Assembly: GCA_050084515.1 (NCBI GenBank)
Contig: CM114273.1
Location: forward strand, 124,001 to 188,000
Reading direction: 5' to 3'
Source: Blasia pusilla
Taxonomy: Eukaryota > Marchantiophyta > Marchantiopsida > Blasiales
Length of the DNA: 64,000 nucleotides
Position numbers and translations under genes: made by a program. The notes under the pieces were generated by a model. That model made no database searches and was not told the DNA's origin. It saw only the letters and a list, made by a program, of their open reading frames with translations. Numbering within the stretch: the stretch's first letter is position 1; every line of letters starts with the position of its first letter. This document shows, in pieces, positions 34,800 through 51,600 of this stretch.

Positions 34800-35559
34800 T
34801 TCTTGCTATTTGGATGGAATATGTAGAAACCTTGTTTTCTTTGGGATTATCCCGAAAACTAGTGGAGAGGGAAAGAAATAAATTAAAGAAATGATGAAGA
34901 TATCTACATGGGCTAGAGTTAAATTGCAAAAGGTCTACCATACAATTATAATAAATACCAAAAGTTATCTCTTCAAAGCTTTGGTTATCTTGACTTTACT
35001 TTAGGCTATGAAGTTTGGGCCCCAATCCCAAGGAATGGCCTAAGGGAGAAAATATTTCGTAGAAGCTCTTGATGCAATAGAGTTTTGACATCAAGAAAAC
35101 AACTCTGTGCAACTTGCTCTTGGTTGAGTTTGGTAAGGTACCATTCATGGAAAAATCTCCGTATTTTTATTCAATTTTTTTATAAAAGATATTCAAGCCA
35201 TAAGAATGGAATTTCAAGTTGTAAATAATCTAATCACAATTCTCCAACTCCTTCCATATCTTTATGAATAGAATCCCAATCGTCTTCACCCTTTCCATGT
35301 TTTCTAGATCTTTGAGTTTCCCACAAGATTATGTAAATGTATCTCCATAGTATGTCACAAGCTTATATTAGTTTATTTTTACAGGAATATGGGTTTGCTA
35401 GCCTCTCCAAAATATCTATGTATATCTACTAAAACTAGGAATCACTACATTACATAAGTTTACAAACTTATACGAATATTCTTAAAATGAACCTTAACGA
35501 CAATCTACAATTGATTAAAAATACAAAGTATATTTAAAACATCTTTTCAATATTGAATA
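34797..35559. other. Unassigned AT-rich interval
   Basis: No gene, terminus or repeat recognised. Confidence 0.5.
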
Positions 35560-36170
35560 TAAAAAAGGAATGGAATGGAATAAAGGAAGAGACAAATAAT
35601 TACGCAAAACATGAATGGATATTAGGCCAAAATGTAACAAGTACCAATAGTAATATTTTATGATATTATAACATAAAATATAAAAAATTAGATATTATGG
35701 TATCATAAAATAAGATTCTTTTGTTAATTACAAGTATAAATTGCTTCTTTTCATTTAAGTTGGTTGTGGCCTTAAATATGATCGACCTTTTCCATATTCA
35801 CGTATGATTCTCAACTCCATGGATTATTTTTTATCTTACTTTATTCATAGCGCCTTTTTCTTTCTACAAGAAATGCAATGAACCAAATCCAAAGAAGAGT
35901 TTGGCCTATCTTGACTTAAAGAATTTTCCTTTTTTCTTGGGATACGAGGACAATATAACAATATCCCTATAAACACTTTCCCCTAAAATTGAAATCATAT
36001 CATATAGACATATTTAGTTTGTAGAATAGATTCCCTCATTTCTACCATAGTCAATCTTGGATATGATTTCTTGAAAATGATTAGAATACAACTTTAGGAA
36101 AACAAATAGCATGGAATCCATTTGAGGAAATGATGAGGAAAGCTTTGGGAAGATAAATGACATGAAATAA
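35560..36170 (+). repeat. Dispersed non-coding repeat, copy 1
   Basis: Collinear similarity to 44040-44655. Shared phrases, in order, are GGAATGGAATAAA, AAGTTGGTT against TAGTTGGTT, AAGAAATG..., GGATACGAGGA against GAATACGAGGA, CAATCTTGGATA, GATTTCTT, AACTTTAGGAA and TTTGAGGAAATGAT. No ORF of note. Family unknown; it ends where the CA-rich island starts. Confidence 0.72.
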
Positions 36171-36182
36171 AGAGATTGCCTC

Positions 36183-40526
<4,344 letters not shown>

Positions 40527-40991
40527 CAAGCTTGCATGTAGACAAAGTTTGTGACACTGTGTCCTTGGACATGTCCATGTCCGTGGACTTACGTCCATCT
40601 TATGGAGGGACTTGTCCATATGGGTCCTACCTTCCCATTCTTTCTCATTTCCCCCCACTTGCCTTTGTATTCCATACTCCCCCGTTTCTTCCTCCCTCCA
40701 CCTCCACTCCCCCGTTTCTCTTTCCTCCCTTATTATCCCACTCGCCCTTGCTTGCCTTCCATCATGAACTATAAGTGTTGGTCCCACCTCTTGCCATGCA
40801 CGTTCCTAAACATGTCCAGACTTGTCTGTGGACACGGATTGGGTGGGAGCTGGCTGAATCTGGTCCTACGTTACGACCAAGGGCATGCTCAGGTGCGGGC
40901 CGCACGAATTCGGGCTGCACATATATGTTCGTACTAAGGACGGACATAAGACTTAGTGCGCAGACACAAACTTTTTCAGTGTGCAACCTTG
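40527..40991. mobile_element. hAT-like inverted-repeat element (copy A)
   Basis: Left end CAAGCTTGCATGTAGACAAA and right end (reverse complement) CAAGGTTGCACACTG...AAAG are imperfect inverted repeats of about 26 bases. The interior shares GGACATGTCCATGTCC, a cytosine-rich TCCTCCCTCCACCTCC stretch and GCCTTCCATCATG with copies C and D. Flanking octamers do not match, so this copy is rearranged or composite. No transposase is encoded. Short ORFs here are composition artefacts. Confidence 0.6.
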
Positions 40992-42485
40992 TATATGAGC
41001 CTTGGAGGCCGTCCTTTATAGGTCTCTACGGGCCAAAGTGGGCCAAACAAGCTCAATATGCGCTTGGCAAGAGCTCGTAGCCCACACACACTTCCTGCCC
41101 ACATTCGTTTCAATGTCCAAAGCCCGCACGGGAGACTGGGATACCAAAAAAAAATGGGCAGAGAACTCTTGGGCATGTGCGTGCATATGTCAGGATTTTT
41201 CCGGACATATTTGTCCTAAAGACGGACAAGCTCATTTATGTGCAACGTTGGTTTTTGCTATAATACAGAGCCATGAACTATAATTGTTAATTTTCCTTAC
41301 ACTATTTCATTATTCAACTCTTGTATAGAAAGTAGTAGAATGCAAAAGACTATTTCCAAAAAAATAATTTGATATGCAACAATAAGTTATAAAATTTGGT
41401 AGTAGGTGTATAATAATGAAATGGTTAGGTTCTATCCTCTATTCCATATTGGCTCCAAGATAATAAGGGGAAAAAAACTTATGACTACTTTATTAATAAG
41501 TTGAGTAGTTGGTGGTCTTTGAATTTTTTACCTCTAGCACCTTAATGGAGCTTCCAATATTGAGGAGAGGATTAAATATCTTCTTTAATACAAAATTCTA
41601 AAATTTCCTTATCATTAGAAACCTCAAAAGAACGTTAAAGGTTATAATTGAGCCTAGAATGTGTTAATCACAAACTTCGTAGACTATCCATAGATTACTT
41701 CTCCAAATCCCAATCAACAAAATGCAACAATGTATAATATATGTGTGATGAAAGTACGTTAAGCATCTTAGAAGAATCTACAAAAAATCATCTTAATTCC
41801 TTCCTAGTATATATATATTTGTAGAAAATCATTATTCCCACTCGAAGGTATTTTAAAGCTCAATTTATGTCCCTATTTTGGTAAGTAAGAATTCTCATGT
41901 ATTGTGAATTTTAACTTCCTTGCATGAGAATCCGCTATGAATCCAAATTAGGAAAAATGACACAAAGCAATTTCTTATATATTCAAGGCACCCAATATAT
42001 ACAGATACTAAATAATAGAGATGTATTCCATAGATAAGAAAAACTTGTATAAGAATCAGGTTTATCCACCTATTTCCAACCAAGGAGAAGGAGATAACAC
42101 GATTGTCGTATGACGATCGTAGCGACTGCGATTGCGATTGGGCATGTTGCTGCCACATGGGACTCGGTCATAAATTGCACTAGTGTATCCAAAGGTCCTA
42201 ATTTCCCAATGGATCTTGAATGAGTCTCTAATTCAAACTTGATACTTTTGCCTCTAAGTAATGGTCTACGATTGGCGTCATGAACTAGACTTGGCTTAGT
42301 ATCAAAATCCCTATGCCAACCTCTTAATATATCTCATACCTTTGGTTCAAAGCCTATGACTTCCAAGGTGGCATTTAGGTTCCAAACAGCCTTTGAGACC
42401 CTCCTCCCTCCTCCTTCTAGAGAACTTCACAATCTGTCTTGGGAGAAGGTGAAGTTCTCAACAATCCCCCTAAAGATGCTTCTTG
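40992..42485. other. Unassigned interval with a further element-A-like terminus
   Basis: Around 41170-41250 phrases of the hAT-like family recur (GACGGACAAG, ATGTGCAACGTTG), suggesting a second broken copy. The remainder is AT-rich. An 11-bp stem GAGAACTTCAC / GTGAAGTTCTC lies near 42419-42459. No gene is seen. Confidence 0.45.
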
Positions 42486-42611
42486 TGTTAGATTTTCAAC
42501 ATCCACATCTCGTTGTGCACCATTGATCTAATCGCCCCCCTTACATGAATAGAAACCTAGATTGATGGTTTTGAAGTAGACATCAAAGGAGTCATAGTAA
42601 TATGACATAGG
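42486..42611 (+). repeat. Fragment of the LTR-B family
   Basis: Starts TGTTAGATTTTCAACATCC and follows 52674-52800 through a TGATCTAATCG block, GAAACCTAGATT, and GGAGTCATAGTAATATGAC, where the match ends. About the first quarter of the 493-bp LTR. Confidence 0.7.
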
Positions 42612-42798
42612 TGACACCTTGTGGCCTTCAATCCAACCTATCATTTTAAAAATTTGGGACTTGTTTCAAGAATTTTAGTTTTGAAACTTTCAAGATCTTT
42701 AACACGTTGGAACTAGCTTCTCACAAAAGCTCCAAGGCTGCCTTATTCATTCCAAAATCATTTTGGTTCTAGTTGTTATGACGTCAATAATGGAAAAC

Positions 42799-43101
42799 CA
42801 TGGCTGCACAACAATGCACAAGTGCATTCTTTAGATGGATATGGACGGACAAGCCTAGATATGTCCATAGACATGGATTATAAGAGGTAGGGCCCACACT
42901 TATTGCTCAGGGTATGAGATAGGGTGAGGACGCACAAGCGGGGCAACAAGGGTTGAAGGAGCGGAGGTAGAGGCTAAGAGGGAGGAAAAAATGGGAAAGC
43001 ATAGACCAAAAAAGCGAGTTTGGGGGGGGGGGGGTTAGACAAAAAGGGGAGAGGTGAGACGCATATGAACAAGACATGGACTTTGTCCATATGCAACCTT
43101 G
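42799..43101. mobile_element. hAT-like inverted-repeat element (copy B)
   Basis: About 303 bp. The left end CATGGCTGCACAAC and the right end (reverse complement) CAAGGTTGCATATGGACAAA are the family termini. Flanking octamers TGGAAAAC and TGGAGAAT agree at six of eight positions, consistent with an aged 8-bp target duplication. Contains a run of 13 G near 43022-43034. Non-autonomous, no ORF. Confidence 0.75.
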
Positions 43102-44039
43102 TGGAGAATCCCCAAACGCTTAGTCAAGTTCCAAGCTAGGTTGAAGACTCCTTGGAGTCAAATGTTTGTTGGACTTGAGCTCTTATCAACTTCCACTCAA
43201 CATTTGATCATGCTCTTCTAGTTCATAACCATCATCTTTGGAGACAACCATCACGACTTACGTCTCACTTTAGCAACTATTGTCTCACTGACGAAAGTCC
43301 AAACTTTGATGACCCTTAAGAAATTATAAATTCAAAACATGATAGATCTTGCACTAATTAAACTTTCAAGGTGTTACTATTTTATCTTTTAGCCAAAATA
43401 CATCCTTAGGATTTTATTACAATGTTAAAGGGTAGGGACTAGGGAGGGAAGTTAATAAATGAACTTTAGTCATAGAATGTGTCTTTTGAGCATAAAAGTT
43501 GATGTAGTCATTTAAAAAAATTTGTTGATCCTATCATGCTTAACCATGTCATAAGACTACAATAATAAAAAGCATTTCATACATTCTATAAATAAAAAAA
43601 TATTTCATAAAAATTTATTTGTAAATCTAAAAGTATTTGTACAAATGAAATTTAGACTTGAGTACAATTTTGGAACTTCTCGTATATTAAGCTTATCTTT
43701 CCAAAAATTTAAAAGTAATTAGCCAAATTGGTACATATGTAGTAAGTTTCATGTAGATTAGGGTAGGGGTTAGAAACTCCTACAAACTCAAGAATGTTAA
43801 AATTTTATGGATGTTCCTAATATCTAAATTATGTTTGAAAAATTGTAGCATATAAACAGGTGATATAGAGAGTATGGGTAATTTTTCATGGGTAGGATAT
43901 GAAGCACCTCTAAATACCTAATTTTATAAGAAAATTCCTAGTAAACCAAGGTTCAAGCTAGAAGAGATATGTAAGTCCAAAAAAATAAATTTTTTTTATT
44001 CCTCTATCCATAACTAACATAATATTATCTGGAATTTTT
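43102..44039. other. Unassigned AT-rich interval
   Basis: No gene or element terminus recognised. Confidence 0.5.
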
Positions 44040-44655
44040 TTTTCTACATCATAGTTAAGATCAAAATGGAATGGAATAAAAGAGGAGGCCAGAATTATAC
44101 GTTGCAAGAATATATATGAGTCCAAAATGGAAAACATTTAGACATATCCTAAGCAACTTACTATTATATTTTAATAAAATAATTAAAGAGTTAGGTGAAG
44201 CCACATGCGGATCTTTTAAGAGAAATTGATGAAGCTGAGGATATATAGAAAATCGTCCTTTTATTCTAGTTGGTTAGGTTCTTGAAGAGGGTTGACTCTT
44301 TAAAGCTTCCACCTTCCATTCTATGACTGTTTTCAACTTTTTTTAATCAATAGTGTCGTTTCCTTTCATAAAAGAAATGGTATAAACCCAAGTGCAAAGA
44401 GGGGTTAGGTATGTCTTCTATTTAAAGAATCCAACTTTTTCGTAGAATACGAGGATACAATATCTCTAAAAAATGTTGAACCATTTAATTTATATGATAT
44501 CATATTGATAGAGTTGGTTTCTCGAAAGATTTCAATGTTTCTTTAGTGGTCAATCTTGGATAAGATTTCTTAAATATGATTAGGAAAAAACTTTAGGAAG
44601 AGAAATATCATATAATTAATTTGAGGAAATGATAAGTCCAACTTGGGAAAAAAAG
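44040..44655 (+). repeat. Dispersed non-coding repeat, copy 2
   Basis: Collinear with 35560-36170 (see that entry), same orientation, about 8.5 kb away. Divergence is substantial, with many small indels. Confidence 0.72.
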
Positions 44656-45236
44656 AAGTAAACGTTGACTTTATATATTTATCCATTTATATTTATATAT
44701 AAAAGAGTATAAAATACTATTTTTATCATTTGTCAACATAAAGAATGATTCACACTTATATCCATGAAGGAAAAGACGAAGTATTAATTCAACTTATCAA
44801 ATAACACTTTCTTGATTTGCAAGAAATTTTTAATATTTTATTCAAAAGATTTGGCATGCCTTCTCATATTGCATAACACTGTCTTGTTCTAAGAAAAACT
44901 TTGCATATTCGGTCCTTTCCAAGTTATTTTCTTCATGTAGTATATTACTCTAATTTGATAATAAAATAATTTATTATTATTATAATTATCACTAAACTAT
45001 GCCATCTTTACTTGTTAACCACATTCAATGCTTGATACATGTCATTTGAATATAAATTAAAATTTATTCGGGCAAGAGGAGCTATCGTATGATGAAGTCC
45101 ATTGGGATCTTATAAATTCATAAAAAATTGACATTTCAAATTTTGATAGAATTGAAAATAACATTATTTCATACATCAATACTTTGTGACTAGATAAAAA
45201 TTAATATATTTTCACATAAAGATATGTTAAAAAAAT
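44656..45236. other. Unassigned AT-rich interval
   Basis: Nothing recognised. Confidence 0.5.
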
Positions 45237-46346
45237 ATTCTCTCACCTTAAACGTCAATCTTTAGTGTTGTCGAAGCGTGCGTTCAATAGGACACGCCGC
45301 TCCTGCTGATCTGTATCCAAACACACACTCATGTTAGTCGGATCTAGGACAATCAGCGTTCCAACTCAGTGAGCTCTCAACTCGACCTCTCATCAAGCTC
45401 AACCTTCCTAGTTTCTCACTTTAAAATACCGGAAAGTCTCTCAAGACTTGGGACAAACTTTTTGGTTAGTCTAGGGACCTCAAACAACGTATTACATGCT
45501 TGGCGGTCCCAAATCTCCAATGGACTTGGAATGAGTCCCTTATCGAGACTCACTAAGATGAGTCGCAGGTTGGAATCCAAGTGTGGCATTCAAAATCCAC
45601 TTCTTGGACCAAGTTTGGGTTATGAATCCCAATACCAAACTCCCACTCCGTTCGGTGCCCTTAAGCAAGGTTGGATGTGGACAAAGTATGTGTCGGTGGA
45701 CATGTCCATGTCCGTATGGGCCCCACATTTCCCTTCTTCCTCATTCCCCTTACTTGCCTTCGTGTACCATACTCCCCCATTTCTTCCTTCCTCCACCTCC
45801 ACTCCCTCCTCCCTCATTGCTCATGTCATCCTTGCCTTGCCTTCCATCATGGACTAAAAGTGTGGATCCCGCCTCTTGGAACCCATATCCCTGACTTGTC
45901 TGTCCATGGCTGTCCTAAGGAATGACTTGTCCATTTTTGTGTAACCATACCCTTAAGCCATCTCATGGGCCATGGCGCCCCGAAGTGGGGTCTGGGTCCC
46001 AAGCATCCTTGGAAACACTCCCCCTTACTAGTACTTATGGGGATCCTCTCCCTTCCCCCTAGATTTGGGAAAAAGATAGTTGGACCCCTCTTTTTGGCCC
46101 TCATCCCAACTCCTCATACATTCCGTTTTGGGAAGTTTCTTAGCTTCTTCATGTTCATTTGTTGAGATCTTTGGTGCGTTGAAATTGAGTTTGCATAAGA
46201 TTTCCAATGCCATCTTACTGGTCTCAAACACATCTTGCAACTAAACGTTATGGTCCAAAACATAATCAAAACCCTAAACGCTAGTTACGTTCCAAATCTG
46301 GTTCTCACAACTTTGGAAGCCAACCTTCCTAGACTTGACTCCTCTC
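45237..46346 (-). repeat. LTR-A copy, interrupted by a hAT-like element and truncated by another
   Basis: Follows the minus-strand LTR at 962-1963 from its CTTGAACGTCAA end (here CTTAAACGTCAATC) through CATCAAGCTCAACCTTCC, GAAGTGGGGTCTGGGTCCC and CCTAGACTTGACTCC. Copy C of the hAT-like family splits it at 45666-45949. It stops at 46346, where copy D begins. No primer binding site or TG end remains. Confidence 0.85.
45666..45949. mobile_element. hAT-like inverted-repeat element (copy C) with 8-bp target duplication
   Basis: 284 bp inside the LTR-A copy. Flanked by CCCTTAAG at 45658-45665 and 45950-45957; the uninterrupted LTR at 1390 reads CCCTTGAG once. Ends are CAAGGTTGG and (reverse complement) TATGGTTAC. 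The left end fits the hAT terminal rule (C/T)A(A/G)NG and the right end nearly so. No transposase, so it is non-autonomous. Confidence 0.9.
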
Positions 46347-46690
46347 TATGGTTGCACAAAAATGGACAAGTCCTTCCTTAGGTCGGATATGGACGGACAA
46401 GTCTAGACATGTCTACGGACATGGGTTCGAAGAGATAGGACCCACACTTTTGGTCCATGATGGAAGGCAAAGCAAGGATTAGAGGAGCCATGAAGGAGGA
46501 GGGAGTGGAGATGGAGGTGGAGGGAGGAAGAAATGGGGGAGTATGGAACACAAAGGCAAGTAAGGGGAATGAGAAAGAAGAGAAAGGTGGGGCCCATATG
46601 GACAAGTCCTTCTATAGGACGGACATAAGTCCACGGACATGGACATGTCCAAGGTTGCATGTGGATAAAGTCTGTGTCCATGGACTTATG
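46347..46690. mobile_element. hAT-like inverted-repeat element (copy D), right end chimeric
   Basis: Starts TATGGTTGCACAAAAATGG and runs as the reverse complement of copy C through the GGACCCACAC, GGAGGTGGAGGGAGGAAG and GGACATGGACATGTCC segments. Instead of ending at the expected inverted terminus it continues with AAGGTTGCATGTGGATAAAG in the outward orientation, so a second broken copy appears to be joined here. No target duplication found. Confidence 0.7.
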
Positions 46691-46720
46691 TCTGTCCTAT
46701 GGAAGAACAAGTTAAGGACA

Positions 46721-46757
46721 TACCTCTAACGTAGCGAGTCTTGCTACATTAGAGGTA
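46721..46757. repeat. Inverted repeat, 15-bp arms
   Basis: TACCTCTAACGTAGC at 46721-46735 pairs with 46743-46757 with one mismatch, spacer GAGTCTT. It lies just below the low-coordinate end of the CACTA pseudogene. Confidence 0.9.
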
Positions 46758-46849
46758 CTTTCCAATTTGAAAACAAGCTAGATTTCCATTTCCAAAGCAA
46801 GGTAGAAGAGCATCCTAGATATTGGAGTTGATTTATAGTGATGTGTGGA

Positions 46850-49308
46850 TAATATCACAACATAGCCTTGGTGGTTGCCAATACTTTGTCTGATTTATTG
46901 ATGACTTCTCTAGGTATATATGACTGGATCTTTCATAAGGCCATGAAGGCAATATGGAAGGATTTTTTGTACCATCATATGATTTTCATGTGATTTCATA
47001 TTGTCCAACTTTCGATAAGTTCACCAGAATACCCAGTAGGGACCTTCAATTTTTCTACTCGTAATAGGAATATGGTCAATTCTACCTGAGATAGATAATA
47101 ATCAGCAGCAGGCTTCACAAGGCCTTGGGCTCTAGAAGGATGCGGTTGTAATCACAAATGAGGTCGGATTCCACGAGCCTCCATGTCTTTCCTCACTTTG
47201 ACAGTATCCTTCAATCCAAACAATGTCTTCACCAAGTTCTCAACAATGTTCTTCTCCACATGCATAACATCTAAAGTGTTTCGAATAAGAAGGTGCTGGA
47301 AACGGATTGAGGTCAAATAAGATTCTTTTGAATAAAAGTATGCAACTTACTAGTCAACTAGAATGCTAGCAAGAAAACATGATATCTGAAAAACATACCA
47401 CAAATGTAAATTGCACTAGAAATTAGCTAGGATTCTTCCCAATAAGGCAAATCAAATAGTATGCTGCGCCTTTTCACTCCCGTCCTCTTACAAGGATCGT
47501 CCAGACCACCCTCTCTTCCTCCATCTTCATCGTATAATGCCTTCTCCTTTGCCCATTCCAGGATTTCATGAGCACTACATCTTAAAATAGCTAGTCTAAA
47601 CTCTACAACTTCATTAAAATGTATACCAAATCTTCGTCCTCGCCAAGGATGTGTCATTGCAAGATTACGATGATGACCACCAAATATGGGCTTACCACAA
47701 GATTTTGAAAAGTTTGAATCAACTCGAGGGCCGTATATAGTACAAGCAAGCTTCCCACCATGGCTTTGCCTAGCTATTGTGCCATAGGCTGGGTTGTCAT
47801 TGATTGTCCAAAGAATAGTAGCCCTGAATGTGAACTGCCATGAGCCACCTAATTTTTGAATATCAAGGAAAGGCACCCCTTTCCAAATGTAATGGAATTA
47901 TTCCACTAAGGGGGCCCAATATGTGTTGATATTTCTGCCATTTACACTCTCCCTACTTGGTAGAATCATGGTTAACATCACAAAAAACTTCTTTGTTTGT
48001 AGCCAAGGAGGCAAATTATAGTTGACCAAAAGTATTGGCCATGTCAACCATGAACTAGATTTCTCAGAGAAGGGATTAACTCCATCAATGGCCAATCCAA
48101 ATCTACAATTCCTCTTCTCAGCAGCAAAGTCGGGATACAAATGGTCAACATGTGCCCATGCCTTACTATCACCCATATGTCTGACCAGCAAGGCAGAGCT
48201 CTTATTTTCTGGTGCCCAAGTTAATAGTTGGGACAAATTTTGACATCGAAACATCTGTTCCATTCTTGGTATTACTGGAAAGTGTCGTACTACTTTGCAA
48301 GGGACCAATGATCTACCAACTGTTTTGAATCATGACTTTCCACAGTGAGGGCAATTTTTTAGACCTGATAGATCTTTGCAAAATAAAACACACCCACCAG
48401 GACAAGCATGAAATGAATTGTACCCCATTTCCAACCTCCCAATAAGCCTTTTTGCTAAGTAATAGCTAGAGGATATCACATTTCCTGTCGGCAAGACCAT
48501 TTTACCAGGAAGTTTTAAAATCTCATCTATTGCAACATTAGGAGCACCATGGGCAGTTTGGATATTAAAGACAAGCATCAAAAATCCTAGTACAGAGGTC
48601 TTCACACTAGAAAATAATGGCTTGCAAGCTTCGGCCAACTCATCAAATTTTGAGGATTGGTTAAGGATGGGCAGATCATGGGAATTGCCTTCTTGACATC
48701 CTACGTCATCCATAGGGATTGGAGTATCCGCGCCTTCTTCATCATGTAATTGGTCATACTTATGGAAAATGTCACTAAGCATATGATTGATGTCAATGTC
48801 AACATCTACTTGGGGGTCTCGTTGACCCACAGGTAATAAGTCCTTCATGGTTGTGGCACTACGTAAGATTTCCTCCCCATGCTTCTTAAACTTGGTCTGG
48901 TCATATGCAAGCCATTCCTCATCACAGGAGTCCCATCCCTCCTTATTCTTTGGAACTCGTCACCATTCTGAGCGTCCAAACTTCCTCAAGTGTTCTTGTA
49001 CCTTCTAGATGCATGGTCATGGTAGCCCCACCCTTACAGTCACTACAAGGGCACCTCAATCTCGTCTGACCCAATCTTCGTGCTTGCGCATTTTCCCTTT
49101 GGCACAACTTCAAGTCATGAGCTTGAATTCTTTGTAAATCATTCATGTCCAATCTAAGTTTTGACATTGTTGGGTTCCTCATGGCTGATTCGTATACAAA
49201 CAAGACAAGAAAAATCGGCTCAACACTTGGTTGAATTTCTTCAAGTTTTAATCCCGAAGTGTGTGGATGGAGCAATCCACTAAATAATGGATCCCTCATC
49301 GTTGTCAA
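46850..49308 (-). pseudogene. CACTA (En/Spm) transposase, TNP2-like, decayed
   Basis: Minus-strand frames give a CACTA transposase in order. An N-terminal CPCSDCKGG zinc-binding block lies near 49030-49070. A middle part with GYNSFHACPGGCVLF and LKNCPHCGKS lies at 48330-48430. The transposase_21 block at 47898-48308 has HVDHLYPDF, then FGLAIDGVNPF, then PILLVNYNLPPWL. A LWTINDNPAYG block lies near 47780-47810. MHVEKNIVENLVKTLFGLKD lies near 47215-47275, followed by a VPTGYSGELI block near 47020. Stops separate pieces that share one frame (for example at 48330 and 47896), and a frameshift occurs between 48848 and 48943. Usual TNP2 is longer and is accompanied by TnpA and CACTA termini; neither is found. 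Confidence 0.9.
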
Positions 49309-49611
49309 GTCTAGAGTGATAGTCTATACTTTGGAATCCAGAAACCATTCATGTCTTTGAAAATTTGGCCCATCCCACAAGTACCCCCAAAAGACAATAC
49401 ATTATGGGTGTCAAAAATTGTATACACATCTATTCTACAAACCCAAAAATGGACTTACTCCTTTTTGATATTCATCCCATACAGTTGAGGCGGGACCTGC
49501 AAGTACAAACACAATATGTGTAAATCGAGAATTATTCCCCTTGGAAATATCTAAATACCTCCGTATAAAAAAATAGTGAGTATGGTTTTCCCATTTTCAT
49601 ATCCTGGCTTT

Positions 49612-49670
49612 ACATAGAGTCTTGAAGTCGGACTTCAAGACTTTATGTATCCGACTTCAAGACTCTATGT
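49612..49670. repeat. Perfect 21-bp inverted repeat with a third partial copy between the arms
   Basis: 49612-49632 is the exact reverse complement of 49650-49670. The 17-base spacer repeats most of the right arm (CTTCAAGACTTTATGTA). It lies about 300 bp beyond the N-terminal end of the CACTA transposase, where subterminal repeats of such an element would be expected. Confidence 0.95.
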
Positions 49671-49679
49671 TATGACCTC

Positions 49680-51210
49680 CTCATTATAACAATAAATGAA
49701 TTTCAATAAATATTACATAATTTGGGTTTACTAACATGAGTTTTTTGTATTACAAATTGATTGATATATTTCAAAATCTTAAATTATCATGTTACTTTTA
49801 AAAATTCTCTACATTAGCTTTGTATTTAAGGGCTTATCACTATTACAGAAAAAAGGATTAATCAATGCCGTTCTCGAATATGTCTCTCTAATTGCATGCC
49901 AAAAATATAACTCATTCGTAAATATCATAGGCATGAGAACGTTAAAAACCACTAAGAATATTTACAAAATGGATGAACAGCTTTACTAAAATTCCCAATA
50001 ATAATGTGATAGTTAAATTGTCAATAAGGGCAAAAAATAACCTTGCACATGGAAGGATCTTGGGAAATATTTTCCATTCAAAAATAATATTGTCATCTAC
50101 CAATTACGGGGGTTTCTCAATGTCAATCTTTTGAAATGTCAATGAATGCCGCGAGCCAAAATTAACCTACTTCCATCTCCTTATGATCCCACATCAAAAT
50201 AAAAACTCAAACTCAACAACACCATCTGATTTCCTCTCACTATCCTCTATCCCATACACCAATATCTCTACAAATGCCGGTACAATAAGGGCATACCAAT
50301 CCATTAGCCAAAGTGTAAGGATGTTTGTGAGAGCAAACAACATTGCCTATGGAAGTAATGGAGAATTTAGTTCCTCCATTAGTACATGCAATTGCACATT
50401 GAATTTGAGTAAGAGAAATCTCCATTGTTTTCTTGGAGATCCCTCTATGTTTATCCTCTTTATTGTGGCAAATATGCATCATGCACTTGCTGACGACACT
50501 ACCAATACTTAACCATAGTAAAACAGTCTCTTGGATACCCATATCCATTCACCAATCCTCCAAACAAAATAGATATGCTTCTGTAGAGGGTTATAACTCC
50601 ACACGGGATGAACCCACGCAACCATACTTTTCCTGCACAAAGAATCCTAGTAGCAAATACGAGATGCCACATTTGGATCGAGTGTGGAGAGCATATGAAA
50701 TAATTTCTGGTCAAATTTTCCTAGCGGAATCTCTCCTTGTAACTATTTGAACCAAGAACTATCAGGCATACTCCAAGATGGAGAACTAACTCACCCTACT
50801 TCAAATCGACGATATAATCAGCCACACCTTATGCAAGTTCTTTGCTCTTCCCCTGAGTTCAATCCAGAAATCCTTTACATTCCTCTAAAAAATCAAAACC
50901 ACACATGTACAAATAAGTTTATTCATACCACTCAAGAGATGGATATTTTCACTTATAGTAGGAGTGGAAAGATGATCATACTTTCCAAATCAACAACATA
51001 GGAGAGCTCAACCATTATCACCCTACACAGAATTATGAAATCTATTCTCAAAACAGAGGAGAGCTCAAACATTATCACCAACTGAACAAAGGAATTATTA
51101 CACCTTGTGTATCAATAGGCTTGAAGCAGTATAAGCATGATGGGAAATGCTCAGAGGATATTGAAGGCAGAGCAATGGACAAACTGAACAACTTGAGGTT
51201 ATCGTGGGGC
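49680..51210. other. Unassigned interval
   Basis: About 1.5 kb. ORFs at 50183-50512 and 50433-50750 (plus) and 50240-50548 (minus) overlap, and none shows recognisable motifs. A host or element exon cannot be excluded. I see no clear feature. Confidence 0.45.
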
Positions 51211-51213
51211 AAG

Positions 51214-51299
<86 letters not shown>
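51211..51299. repeat. (TC)n microsatellite at the 5' edge of the LINE
   Basis: About 43 uninterrupted CT units. It matches the tract at 56436-56508 on the other side of the LINE. Confidence 0.98.
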
Positions 51300-51301
<2 letters not shown>

Positions 51302-51600
51302 AGTTCTCTTAGAGATGGTCCAACTATTCTGTCAAATTCCAACCTCGTTTTCAGAGTCTCCCTAGTTCATACCCTTCTCACTACTCAGGGACTAGGAACT
51401 CCCAGAAAAATTGGGCTGCACCTCCCCGGACGATCGTGCCTAACCATGGAACGGGCAAAAGCCAGGGATGTTGAGACGATTCTCAAGCTCTGACCTCCCT
51501 CTGACTCCATAGATGGGACTATGGTTTCTCTGGAGTAAAGCACACCCTATCTAATTTTTTTCCCCATTCCCACTGCCTGAGCACATAGACCTGACATCGA

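Noticed and set aside
50183-50750. Overlapping ORFs on both strands that could be exons
   Set aside because: No motif, splice pattern or repeat evidence; kept as unassigned.
51121-51312. 63-codon ORF ending in a long Ser/Leu run
   Set aside because: The run is translated (TC)n microsatellite.
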